A stretch of DNA of 5,054 bases from Campylobacteraceae bacterium (lineage in GTDB: Bacteria; Campylobacterota; Campylobacteria; Campylobacterales; Sulfurovaceae), in contig JALVPA010000100.1 in assembly GCA_027026055.1 (NCBI GenBank), positions 1-5,054 on the forward strand, read 5' to 3'. The notes beneath the pieces are model-generated. The model ran no database searches and was not told the DNA's origin. It saw only the letters and a program-made list of their open reading frames with translations. Position numbers and translations under genes: made by a program. Position 1 is the first letter of the stretch. Each line of letters starts with the position of its first letter. This document shows positions 1 to 5,054 of this stretch, one piece after another.

Positions 1-864
1 CAAAAACTCCATAAAGTTGTCCAAACTCGCCGAGTCGCTCATACCCTCTTGGATGATATCGCCGAGTCTCTCCAACTCATCGTCGGTAAAGACCTTCGAT
101 TTGACCGCCGCCATTTTGGCTTTGGCGTTGAAACGGTTGGCGGTAACGGAGTTGATCTCGCCGTTGTGCGCGATCATGCGGAAAGGTTGCGCCAAACGCC
201 ACTGAGGCAACGTGTTGGTGGAGAATCGTTGATGGAAAAGACAAAAAGAGATCTTGAAACGTTCGTCCGCCAAATCGGGATAGAACTCTTTGATATGGGT
301 GGGCATCACCAACCCTTTGTACGAAACCACCTTCGTCGAAAAAGAAGGAACATAGAAATCTTTGTCCTCTTTGAGCGCCGCTTCGGTCTCTTTGCGCGTC
401 AGGTAAACGAGCGCGTCGAGTCTCTCGGCCGCCACCACCCCTTTGGGAACGACAAAGAGTTGCATAATACTCGGTAAAGTTTCAAGCGCCTGTTTCCCCA
501 AAGCGTCGGTGTTTACGGGAACACGTCTTTTGTAGATCACCTGCAAATCGTTCGCCTCGCATTTCGCTTCGAAAATCTCCAAATCGTGAGCTTCGTTGCG
601 TGTAAAAATCATCGCAACGGCATACTCCTCGGGTAACGTTACTCCCTCTTTTGCGGCGACAGAAGCGAAAAAATCGCGCGGTATCGAGAGCAACAATCCC
701 GAACCGTCTCCCGTCTTTCCGTCGGCGGCAATAGCGCCTCTGTGCATCATACGAGAAAGCGATTTAACCGCATCTTCGAGATTTTGGTGCGTCGGCGTGT
801 TGTCAATGGAACAAAGCAGTCCGAACCCGCAATTGTCTTTAAATTCGGTATAAAGATCTCTCAT
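1..864 (-). CDS. gltB: Glutamate synthase (GOGAT) large subunit, N-terminal glutaminase part; runs off left edge
   Basis: GltB transfers the amide nitrogen of glutamine to 2-oxoglutarate, giving two glutamates; with ammonia assimilation by glutamine synthetase it forms the GS-GOGAT cycle in the cytoplasm. The visible 288 codons form the class-II glutamine amidotransferase domain and stay open to base 1, so the FMN/Fe-S synthase part lies outside; the family is usually near 1,500 residues. The nucleophile should be Cys12 in 'DNCGFG', preceded by an 11-residue propeptide that family members remove autocatalytically. Other signatures are 'MHRGA' (40-44), 'GDGSG' (52-56), 'HQRFSTNT' (211-218), 'AHNGEIN' (232-238) and 'SDSASLDN' (276-283). 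The ATG at 864-862 is chosen because the Cys lies at the usual distance and TAAGG (872-876) sits 7 bases upstream. The frame is intact. A glutaminase domain alone could belong to another amidotransferase, but this motif set is specific to GOGAT. gltD would be expected downstream, outside the window. Confidence 0.95.
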   Translation of the reverse strand, partial: MRDLYTEFKDNCGFGLLCSIDNTPTHQNLEDAVKSLSRMMHRGAIAADGKTGDGSGLLLSIPRDFFASVAAKEGVTLPEEYAVAMIFTRNEAHDLEIFEAKCEANDLQVIYKRRVPVNTDALGKQALETLPSIMQLFVVPKGVVAAERLDALVYLTRKETEAALKEDKDFYVPSFSTKVVSYKGLVMPTHIKEFYPDLADERFKISFCLFHQRFSTNTLPQWRLAQPFRMIAHNGEINSVTANRFNAKAKMAAVKSKVFTDDELERLGDIIQEGMSDSASLDNFMEFL

Positions 865-871
865 TTTCCAA

Positions 872-876
872 CCTTA
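872..876 (-). promoter_or_regulatory. Ribosome binding site of gltB
   Basis: Read on the minus strand this is TAAGG, 7 bases before the ATG at 864-862. It is a partial Shine-Dalgarno match that agrees with the start chosen from the position of the catalytic Cys12. Confidence 0.6.
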
Positions 877-934
877 CAAAAAACGTTAATGTTCACTTAT
901 GCAATCGTAACGATAAGTCTCCGAAATGGGGTCG

Positions 935-940
935 ATTATA
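935..940 (-). promoter_or_regulatory. Candidate -10 box for gltB
   Basis: On the minus strand these bases read TATAAT, a perfect sigma-70 -10 hexamer, 70 bases before the gltB ATG. No good TTGACA-like -35 lies 16-18 bases further upstream, although the sequence there is T-rich. Campylobacterota housekeeping promoters commonly lack a clear -35 (established knowledge), so this is not disqualifying. It overlaps a plus-strand TATACT at 937-942. The promoter assignment is inference. Confidence 0.4.
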
Positions 941-950
941 CTTAAAACTA

Positions 951-959
951 TGTTAGAAT
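951..959 (+). promoter_or_regulatory. Candidate extended -10 promoter for recO
   Basis: The bases read TGTTAGAAT, a TGn extension followed by TAGAAT (5 of 6 matches to TATAAT). Transcription would begin near 966, giving a leader of about 55 bases before the proposed recO start at 1021. There is no convincing -35. TATACT at 937-942 on the same strand is an alternative -10. If both this and the minus-strand box are real, the gltB and recO promoters are divergent and almost overlap, so one bound factor could affect both. Confidence 0.35.
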
Positions 960-971
960 TACATTAGAAAC

Positions 972-995
972 GCCCGTAACTAAGGCACATCGGGC
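972..995 (+). promoter_or_regulatory. Small inverted repeat in the recO leader
   Basis: GCCCG (972-976) pairs with CGGGC (991-995) around a 14-base loop, ending 13 bases before the Shine-Dalgarno site of recO. The stem is only 5 bp but all G/C. There is no T-run after it, so it is not an intrinsic terminator. It could be an operator half-site pair, a leader hairpin, or chance. Confidence 0.25.
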
Positions 996-1008
996 ATCTG
1001 TCTGAACG

Positions 1009-1015
1009 AAAGGAG
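1009..1015 (+). promoter_or_regulatory. Strong Shine-Dalgarno that decides the recO start
   Basis: AAAGGAG lies 5 bases before the ATC at 1021, a normal spacing. It is about 65 bases from the TTG at 1081, too far to serve that codon. An in-frame TGA at 1003-1005 closes the frame just upstream, so the start must lie between 1006 and 1081. This site is the main nucleotide evidence for an ATC start. Confidence 0.7.
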
Positions 1016-1020
1016 TATCT

Positions 1021-1638
1021 ATCAAAGGGTTCGTTTTACAAGTACGAAAGGCCAAAAACGAAGATGTCATCGCCGTCGTTTTGACGCGCGAACATATTCG
1101 AAGTTATTATCGTTTCTACGGAGCGCGTCATTCGATTTTGCAAGTGGGATATCTCGTCGACTTCGAAGTCGAAGGAGAGAACGGTCCTTTTCTCCCGCGT
1201 ATGCGATCGCTTTCACATTTGGGTTTTTCGTGGCTTTACGACCGTTCTCGTTTAATGGTTTGGCACAATTTCGTACAAAAATTCGAACCGCACCTTCGCG
1301 ATACGGAAACGTTGGAGCCTTTTTATTTCGACTTGCTTCTCGAAGCGGCTAAAAAATGGCACCGTCAAAACCCCTATCGTATCGTCGTCGAGAGTTATCT
1401 GAAGCTGCTGCGTTTCGAAGGACGCCTGCATATGCCGGATTTCTGCTATATCTGTGAAAAACCGCTGGATGACGATGTAGCGCTTATGCAAGCGTTTCGT
1501 CCCGCCCATCCGCGGTGTATCGATGCACCGGCACTACCGAAATCGTTGCTTGTCCATACCTTCGAAACCGCCAAGCCACTTCTACTTGACGATAGACTCG
1601 TAATGTCGCTTTACGAAACGGTCGTGAAAGGATTTTAA
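1021..1638 (+). CDS. recO: DNA repair / recombination mediator RecO, apparent ATC start
   Basis: RecO acts with RecR (RecFOR pathway) in the cytoplasm, loading RecA onto SSB-coated single-stranded DNA and annealing complementary strands. From ATC at 1021 the product is 205 residues, shorter than the roughly 240 of E. coli but normal, as I recall, for Campylobacterota. The start 'KGFVLQVRKAKNEDVIAVVLT' (from residue 2) forms the first strands of the RecO OB-fold, followed by 'YRFYGARHS' near residues 30-38. The helical C-terminal part carries a metal-site-like cluster, CxxC at 142/145 with His163 and Cys166 ('CYIC', 'HPRC'). No ATG, GTG or TTG exists in frame between the TGA at 1003 and the TTG at 1081; starting at 1081 would delete the first OB strands. 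The ATC may be a true rare start or a base error for ATG. recO diverges from gltB, and the next gene begins 56 bases downstream. Confidence 0.88.
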   Translation: MKGFVLQVRKAKNEDVIAVVLTREHIRSYYRFYGARHSILQVGYLVDFEVEGENGPFLPRMRSLSHLGFSWLYDRSRLMVWHNFVQKFEPHLRDTETLEPFYFDLLLEAAKKWHRQNPYRIVVESYLKLLRFEGRLHMPDFCYICEKPLDDDVALMQAFRPAHPRCIDAPALPKSLLVHTFETAKPLLLDDRLVMSLYETVVKGF

Positions 1639-1663
1639 CCCGTCTATCAACAAAATCGGGTTA
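1636..1663 (+). other. Weak hairpin at the recO stop codon
   Basis: TAACCCG (1636-1642, beginning with the recO stop codon) pairs with CGGGTTA (1657-1663) around a 14-base loop. No T-run follows directly; the nearest is TTTTT at 1676-1680. The stem is short and the loop large, so termination would be inefficient at best. It may attenuate read-through from recO into the lipoprotein gene and murJ, or be chance. Confidence 0.25.
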
Positions 1664-1667
1664 TGCT

Positions 1668-1673
1668 TACAAT
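1668..1673 (+). promoter_or_regulatory. Candidate -10 box ahead of the lipoprotein-murJ pair
   Basis: The bases read TACAAT, 5 of 6 matches to the -10 consensus, with T-rich sequence after it and no recognisable -35. Transcription would start near 1680, leaving a leader of about 14 bases before the ATG at 1695. The alternative is that the pair is transcribed by read-through from recO. Confidence 0.28.
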
Positions 1674-1683
1674 AATTTTTCAC

Positions 1684-1687
1684 GGAG
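1684..1687 (+). promoter_or_regulatory. Ribosome binding site of the small lipoprotein gene
   Basis: GGAG lies 7 bases before the ATG at 1695, a standard spacing. It supports translation of the 54-codon frame as a real gene rather than intergenic noise. Confidence 0.6.
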
Positions 1688-1694
1688 ACTGATT

Positions 1695-1859
1695 ATGAAA
1701 CAGCTTATCCTCCTTTTAACTCTTTCGATTTTTTTCAACGGGTGTACGCAATTTACTTTCTCACCGATTGACGAAGCACCGCAAAACGAACACGACAAGC
1801 TTATCAAGCGTGCTCAAAACGCGCTTGAAGAGCAACAAAGCGCCGCATTGAACAAATAA
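1695..1859 (+). CDS. Small putative lipoprotein of unknown function (54 aa)
   Basis: I do not recognise this protein. It has the plan of a small membrane-anchored lipoprotein: Lys2, a hydrophobic stretch 'LILLLTLSIFF' (residues 4-14), then 'NGC' with Cys17 as the likely lipidated residue. The lipobox 'FNGC' is imperfect, with Phe at -3 instead of Leu/Val/Ile and Asn at -2, though Gly at -1 is standard. The mature part of about 38 residues is polar and charged; residues 32-51 (from 'EHDKLIKRAQ' on) look helix-forming, perhaps a short amphipathic or coiled-coil helix. A GGAG ribosome site at 1684-1687 supports the start. The stop lies 10 bases before murJ, so the two are probably co-translated, and an envelope role is plausible by context. 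It could instead be a short leader whose translation controls murJ. Lipidation is inferred from the motif only. Confidence 0.72.
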   Translation: MKQLILLLTLSIFFNGCTQFTFSPIDEAPQNEHDKLIKRAQNALEEQQSAALNK

Positions 1860-1869
1860 GCCTCGCTAC

Positions 1870-3279
1870 ATGCGGCTGCGTTCCGTCTTTACCAACAGTT
1901 TCGGCATACTTCTATCTCGCATCACCGGACTTTTTCGCGATATCCTGATGGCTTCCGCTTTGGGCGCTTCCGTCTGGTCGGATATGTTTTTCGTCGCTTT
2001 TAAAATCCCCAATCTTTTTCGCCGTATTTTTGCCGAAGGGGCGTTTACCCAAGCCTTTATGCCTTCCTTTATCGCTTCGCGTCACAAAGGGGTCTTTTCC
2101 GTCGCTATCTTTGTGCGTTTTATGCTTTTTTTGGTTCTACTCTCGCTACTTGTTTCGTACTTTCCCGACTATGTCACCAAAGCGATGGCGTGGGGATGGA
2201 ACCAAGACAAAATCGCACTTACGGCACCACTTACGGCGATCAACTTTTGGTATCTGGACTTGATTTTTATCGTCACCTTCATCGCGACACTTCTACAATA
2301 CAAAGAGCACTTCGCCACCACGGCGCTCTCGACGGCACTGCTGAATCTTTCGATGATCGCCGCACTATGGCTTTATATAAAAAAAGATCCGCAAACCGTC
2401 GCCTATGCGCTCAGTGTCGCCGTCGTTGTCGGCGGATTTCTTCAAGTGATCGCCCATATCATCGCACTCAAACGTTTTCGTCTCGACAAAATCCTCGTCG
2501 GCGGATGGCGTTATCGCCGTAAAAAAACGGTCGAAGCGGAGACAAAAAATTTTTTTAAGCTCTTTTTCCCCAGCGTATTGGGAAACTCCACACCCCAAAT
2601 CGCTTCTTTTATCGATACGCTGCTTGCCACTTTCATCTCAGCCGGCGCGGTATCGTACCTCTTTTACGCCAATCGCATCTTTCAACTGCCCTTGGCGCTC
2701 TTTGCCATCGCCACCTCCGTCGCACTCTTTCCCTCCGTCTCCAAGGCGTTGCAAAACCGCAACGAAGCCAAAGCGTACGCATCGCTTTCGAAAGCCTTTT
2801 GGTTTTTGACGTTTTTGCTGACTTTGGCGACACTCGGCGGTATCTTTTTGGCAAAACCGATCGTCTGGCTTCTTTTCGAAAGAGGAAAATTCACTGCCGC
2901 CGAAAGTTTCGAAACGGCATACGTATTGCAAATGTATCTGATCGGATTGCTCCCTTACGGTCTGGCAAAACTCTTTTCGCTTTTTCTTTACGCTTCCCAA
3001 CGCCACAAAAAAGCGGCTAAAATCGCCTTTTATTCTTTACTTGCCACCGTCGCCTCTTCGCTGCTTTTGATGCATCCGATGCGCAGTGCGGGATTGGCAC
3101 TTGCAGGAAGTATCGGCGGATGGGTACTTTTCTTTTTTACACTCAAAGAAATGGGCTTTAATCGCTTCTTTGCGATACTAGAAGAGAAGTATTCGATCCT
3201 TTATCTTGTCACAATGCCGTTAGCCGGTGCCTGTTTTTACGGTATCGGCGATTGGCTGACCGGACTTATTTACGCTTAA
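1870..3279 (+). CDS. murJ: Lipid II flippase MurJ (MviN family)
   Basis: MurJ moves the undecaprenyl-linked peptidoglycan precursor lipid II from the inner to the outer face of the cytoplasmic membrane. The 469-residue product is mostly hydrophobic, with about 13-14 likely membrane helices, somewhat shorter than the roughly 510 of E. coli MurJ. The N-terminus 'FTNSFGILLSRITGLFRD' and 'SDMFFVAFKIPNLFRRIFAEG' are family hallmarks. Cavity residues known from E. coli have counterparts: Arg17 (R18), Arg23 (R24), Asp38 (D39), Arg51 (R52) and Arg269 (R270, in 'YANRIFQLP'). 'VALFPSVS' (284-291) is also typical. Basic loops near 201-219 and 376-384 fit the cytoplasmic side. The ATG at 1870 fits the family N-terminus but has no good Shine-Dalgarno, only ATAAG at 1856-1860, which suggests coupling to the lipoprotein gene ending 10 bases upstream. 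The 3' end overlaps the opposing RND gene by 14 bp. No frameshift was seen. Confidence 0.95.
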   Translation: MRLRSVFTNSFGILLSRITGLFRDILMASALGASVWSDMFFVAFKIPNLFRRIFAEGAFTQAFMPSFIASRHKGVFSVAIFVRFMLFLVLLSLLVSYFPDYVTKAMAWGWNQDKIALTAPLTAINFWYLDLIFIVTFIATLLQYKEHFATTALSTALLNLSMIAALWLYIKKDPQTVAYALSVAVVVGGFLQVIAHIIALKRFRLDKILVGGWRYRRKKTVEAETKNFFKLFFPSVLGNSTPQIASFIDTLLATFISAGAVSYLFYANRIFQLPLALFAIATSVALFPSVSKALQNRNEAKAYASLSKAFWFLTFLLTLATLGGIFLAKPIVWLLFERGKFTAAESFETAYVLQMYLIGLLPYGLAKLFSLFLYASQRHKKAAKIAFYSLLATVASSLLLMHPMRSAGLALAGSIGGWVLFFFTLKEMGFNRFFAILEEKYSILYLVTMPLAGACFYGIGDWLTGLIYA

Positions 3280-3523
3280 AACGTCGTTTCGTATCTTCCG
3301 TGAATTTTTTTATTCCTGTCGAGAGTTGTTTTGACCATACCTTGAGCGTGTCTGTGATTCTAGTAAAAATATCGCGATGACGCAATACATAGTTGCCGTC
3401 GTCGTCACAACGCTTCGGAGGGAAAAGCATACGCTTGATATTGTCGGTGATCACGCACATGCGACCAGGCTTATCGATATCGTCGTCACACTGTTGTTCC
3501 TCTTCATTTCTATGCGGATCCAT
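3266..3523 (-). other. Charged, Cys-containing C-terminal tail of the RND permease
   Basis: This segment encodes the last 85 residues of the permease, from 'DPHRNEEEQQ' after the final helix to the stop. It is hydrophilic and should be cytoplasmic. It contains 'CDDD' twice (visible residues 522-525 and 549-552), a third Cys (533), and a strongly basic end ('RRFKRK'). AcrB has only a short tail after TM12, so this is longer than typical. It resembles no domain I know. The frame is continuous with the membrane part, and codon choice looks like the rest of the gene. Confidence 0.7.
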
Positions 3524-5053
3524 CGCTTTGGCATTGGACATCAATACAGGGATAAAAAAGAGCGCTACCGCCGTTGCAGCCATACTACCGAAGATCAGCG
3601 CAATCCCCAATCCGCCGAAAATCGGGTCGGTCGAAAGCAGCAGCGAACCGAGAATAATCGCCACCGCCGTCATCAATATCGGCTTGGCGCGCGTCGACGT
3701 CGCTTTGGCGATAGCTTTGTTCTTCTCCATCCCATGATCTTTCATCAACGAACGCGAAAAGTCGATCAGCAGCAGCGAGCCGCGCGCGCTGATCCCCATC
3801 AACGAAATAAATCCGATCAACGAGGTCGCCGTCAGGAAAAAATTGACCCCCGTAAAATGCCTAAAGATAAGATCGGTCACCCAGTGTCCCGCAATCACCC
3901 CGATGATAGAAAGAAAACTTCCCGCCAAAACAATGCCGCTCAGTACGAAAGACTTGTAGTACACCACCATCAACAAAAACATCAAAATCAGCGCCGCGAT
4001 AAACGCTCCGCCGAGATCGCGAAAGGTATCGAGCGAAACCTTCATCTCTCCGTCCCAACGGATCAATACCTCCTCTCCCGTCTTTTTGTCTTTGGCGATC
4101 AGATCGAACATATAGGTACTGATACCCGGAACTTTCGTTACGTTGAACTCGTCGCTAAAGCGTCTGAGCATCTTTTCTCTGGCATCGAGCAACGGATAGA
4201 CTTGAGAGACGAGATCGCACTCCGCTGTCACGATCGTCATATTTTTCAAATCTTTGCGGAAAATGGTGGGACTGGAGGGCATCTCCTTGATATCGACCAC
4301 TTCGATCAACGGTACCATCATCCCTTTACGATTCATCAGTCGCAACGACGACAGTCTATCTTTCAATGCACGCTTGTTTTCGCCTTTAAGTATGTGCGAC
4401 GCTTTGTCCAAACGCAAAAAGATAGGCACTTGATCTTGCTGATTTTTCGTATTTTTCACTGCAATCGGCATCCCTTTGAACGCCAGATAGATGATCTGAT
4501 TGACCTGATCGACGCTTAGACCGCTGCGAATGATCTTTTCTTTGTTCGGCGATAGCATATAGGTCGTATAGATATCGTCTTCCATAATATCGACATCGAC
4601 AAGTCCTTCCGTATTTTTCAACACGTTTGCCACCTTGTCGGCCATACGACGCAACAAGGCGTCGTCTTTACTGTAAAGTTCCACGACAATTGTCGCCAAT
4701 GTCGGCGGTCCCGAAGGCATCTCGATAAACTGTATCGTTGTCGACGGTACCAACGAACCGCAGCGCTTTTGTATCTCGGGTCGGATACGATGTACCATCA
4801 TAAACGAGCTCTCTTCGCGGTGGTGCTTATCGGTGAGGTTGACGACGATCTCGGCTTGGTTCTGAAAACGTTTGAAGGCGCTTCCTTTGACCAATCCCGC
4901 ATAATCGAGCGGTGCACCCTGTCCCAGAAACACCTCCATATCGGTCACCGCGGGCTCTTTTTCAAGCTGCGCCACGACACACTCCGCCACATGGCGCGTC
5001 TCCTTGATAGAAGCGTTTGTAGCGGTCGTAACATAGATACTGAAGGTATTGGC
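3266..5053 (-). CDS. RND-family efflux permease, C-terminal half (5' end outside window)
   Basis: RND permeases sit in the inner membrane as trimers and use the proton gradient to push drugs, metals or other compounds through an adaptor and outer-membrane channel. The visible 595 residues match the second half of an AcrB-like protein: periplasmic porter/docking region (about 1-345), then five helices near 349-367, 372-391, 404-432, 457-473 and 481-504. 'MPSGPPTLATIVVELYS' (112-128) is typical of a GPP-containing subgroup. In the proton-relay region AcrB Lys940 is replaced by Arg424 ('GISARGSLLLIDF'), while Arg455 and Thr462 ('TRAKPILMT') match AcrB Arg971 and Thr978. The GTG at 4990 is not the start: the frame stays open to the edge and reads family sequence ('ANTFSIYVTTATNASIKETRHVA', split here by that codon's Val). 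After the last helix comes an unusual 86-residue charged tail. The substrate cannot be told from this half. Confidence 0.9.
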   Translation of the reverse strand, partial: ANTFSIYVTTATNASIKETRHVAECVVAQLEKEPAVTDMEVFLGQGAPLDYAGLVKGSAFKRFQNQAEIVVNLTDKHHREESSFMMVHRIRPEIQKRCGSLVPSTTIQFIEMPSGPPTLATIVVELYSKDDALLRRMADKVANVLKNTEGLVDVDIMEDDIYTTYMLSPNKEKIIRSGLSVDQVNQIIYLAFKGMPIAVKNTKNQQDQVPIFLRLDKASHILKGENKRALKDRLSSLRLMNRKGMMVPLIEVVDIKEMPSSPTIFRKDLKNMTIVTAECDLVSQVYPLLDAREKMLRRFSDEFNVTKVPGISTYMFDLIAKDKKTGEEVLIRWDGEMKVSLDTFRDLGGAFIAALILMFLLMVVYYKSFVLSGIVLAGSFLSIIGVIAGHWVTDLIFRHFTGVNFFLTATSLIGFISLMGISARGSLLLIDFSRSLMKDHGMEKNKAIAKATSTRAKPILMTAVAIILGSLLLSTDPIFGGLGIALIFGSMAATAVALFFIPVLMSNAKAMDPHRNEEEQQCDDDIDKPGRMCVITDNIKRMLFPPKRCDDDGNYVLRHRDIFTRITDTLKVWSKQLSTGIKKFTEDTKRRFKRK

Positions 5054-5054
5054 A

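Noticed and set aside
49..477. 142-codon plus-strand open frame at the left edge
   Set aside because: It is antisense to gltB, whose minus-strand translation carries many family motifs through the same bases.
596..945. Two plus-strand open frames (596-853, 742-945) ahead of recO
   Set aside because: Both mainly overlap gltB antisense, have no ribosome site worth noting, and give compositionally odd peptides.
960..1020. tRNA or small RNA gene in the gltB-recO gap
   Set aside because: Only a 5-bp hairpin is visible; no cloverleaf, anticodon arm or CCA-like end, and no terminator.
1081..1083. TTG as the recO start
   Set aside because: No Shine-Dalgarno nearby, and it would remove the conserved first strands of the RecO OB-fold.
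2521..2556. A7 run and adjacent A6-T7 tract as a slippage site or terminator
   Set aside because: They encode in-frame Lys and Asn-Phe-Phe-Lys residues of murJ in an AT-rich loop region, there is no GC stem, and the frame is intact after them.
2190..3020. Several frames of 60-120 codons on both strands inside murJ
   Set aside because: murJ reads continuously with strong family motifs; these frames are low-complexity, Arg/Ser-rich shadows.
3377..4519. 380-codon plus-strand open frame
   Set aside because: It lies wholly antisense to the RND permease, is rich in Arg/His/Gln as expected from a mirrored reading, and shows no domain; it is a shadow of the real gene.
4988..4990. GTG as the start of the RND gene
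   Set aside because: The frame is open for 21 more codons to the window edge and those codons match RND family sequence; the true start is outside, before the missing N-terminal half.

Overview
The window looks like an ordinary chromosomal stretch from a member of the Campylobacterota (Epsilonproteobacteria), possibly a Sulfurovum/Sulfurimonas-like sulfur- or hydrogen-oxidising lineage. This rests on recalled family resemblance: a short RecO with the 'YRFYGARHS' signature, and a roughly 470-residue MurJ opening 'FTNSFGILLSRITG'. Base composition looks moderate (mid-to-high 40s % GC by eye, not computed). Genes are tightly packed, and no phage, IS, CRISPR, rRNA or tRNA signal was seen. The lineage is an inference, because no search could be run.

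Layout. Bases 1-864 (minus strand) hold the first 288 codons of the glutamate synthase large subunit (gltB), which runs off the left edge. Bases 865-1020 form a divergent promoter region with overlapping -10-like boxes for gltB (minus) and the next gene (plus), and a small hairpin in the plus-strand leader. Bases 1021-1638 (plus) encode the DNA-repair mediator RecO. Its homologous N-terminus and its Shine-Dalgarno site point to a rare ATC start codon, and the first conventional start (TTG at 1081) would remove 20 conserved residues. Bases 1695-1859 (plus) encode a 54-residue putative lipoprotein of unknown function. Bases 1870-3279 (plus) encode the lipid II flippase MurJ, starting 10 bases after the lipoprotein stop. 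Bases 3266-5053 (minus) hold the C-terminal half of an RND-type efflux permease that enters from the right edge. Its last codons overlap the end of murJ by 14 bp, tail to tail.

How the genes relate. gltB (nitrogen assimilation), recO (recombinational repair) and murJ (cell-wall synthesis) are housekeeping genes with no evident shared pathway. The lipoprotein gene and murJ are spaced as a co-translated pair, so a cell-envelope role for the lipoprotein is possible but unproven. The RND gene belongs to a separate transcription unit lying outside the window, where periplasmic adaptor and outer-membrane channel genes would be expected. I found no convincing new multi-gene system. The points most worth a second look are the ATC start of recO, the 86-residue charged, cysteine-containing tail of the RND permease, and the small lipoprotein upstream of murJ.
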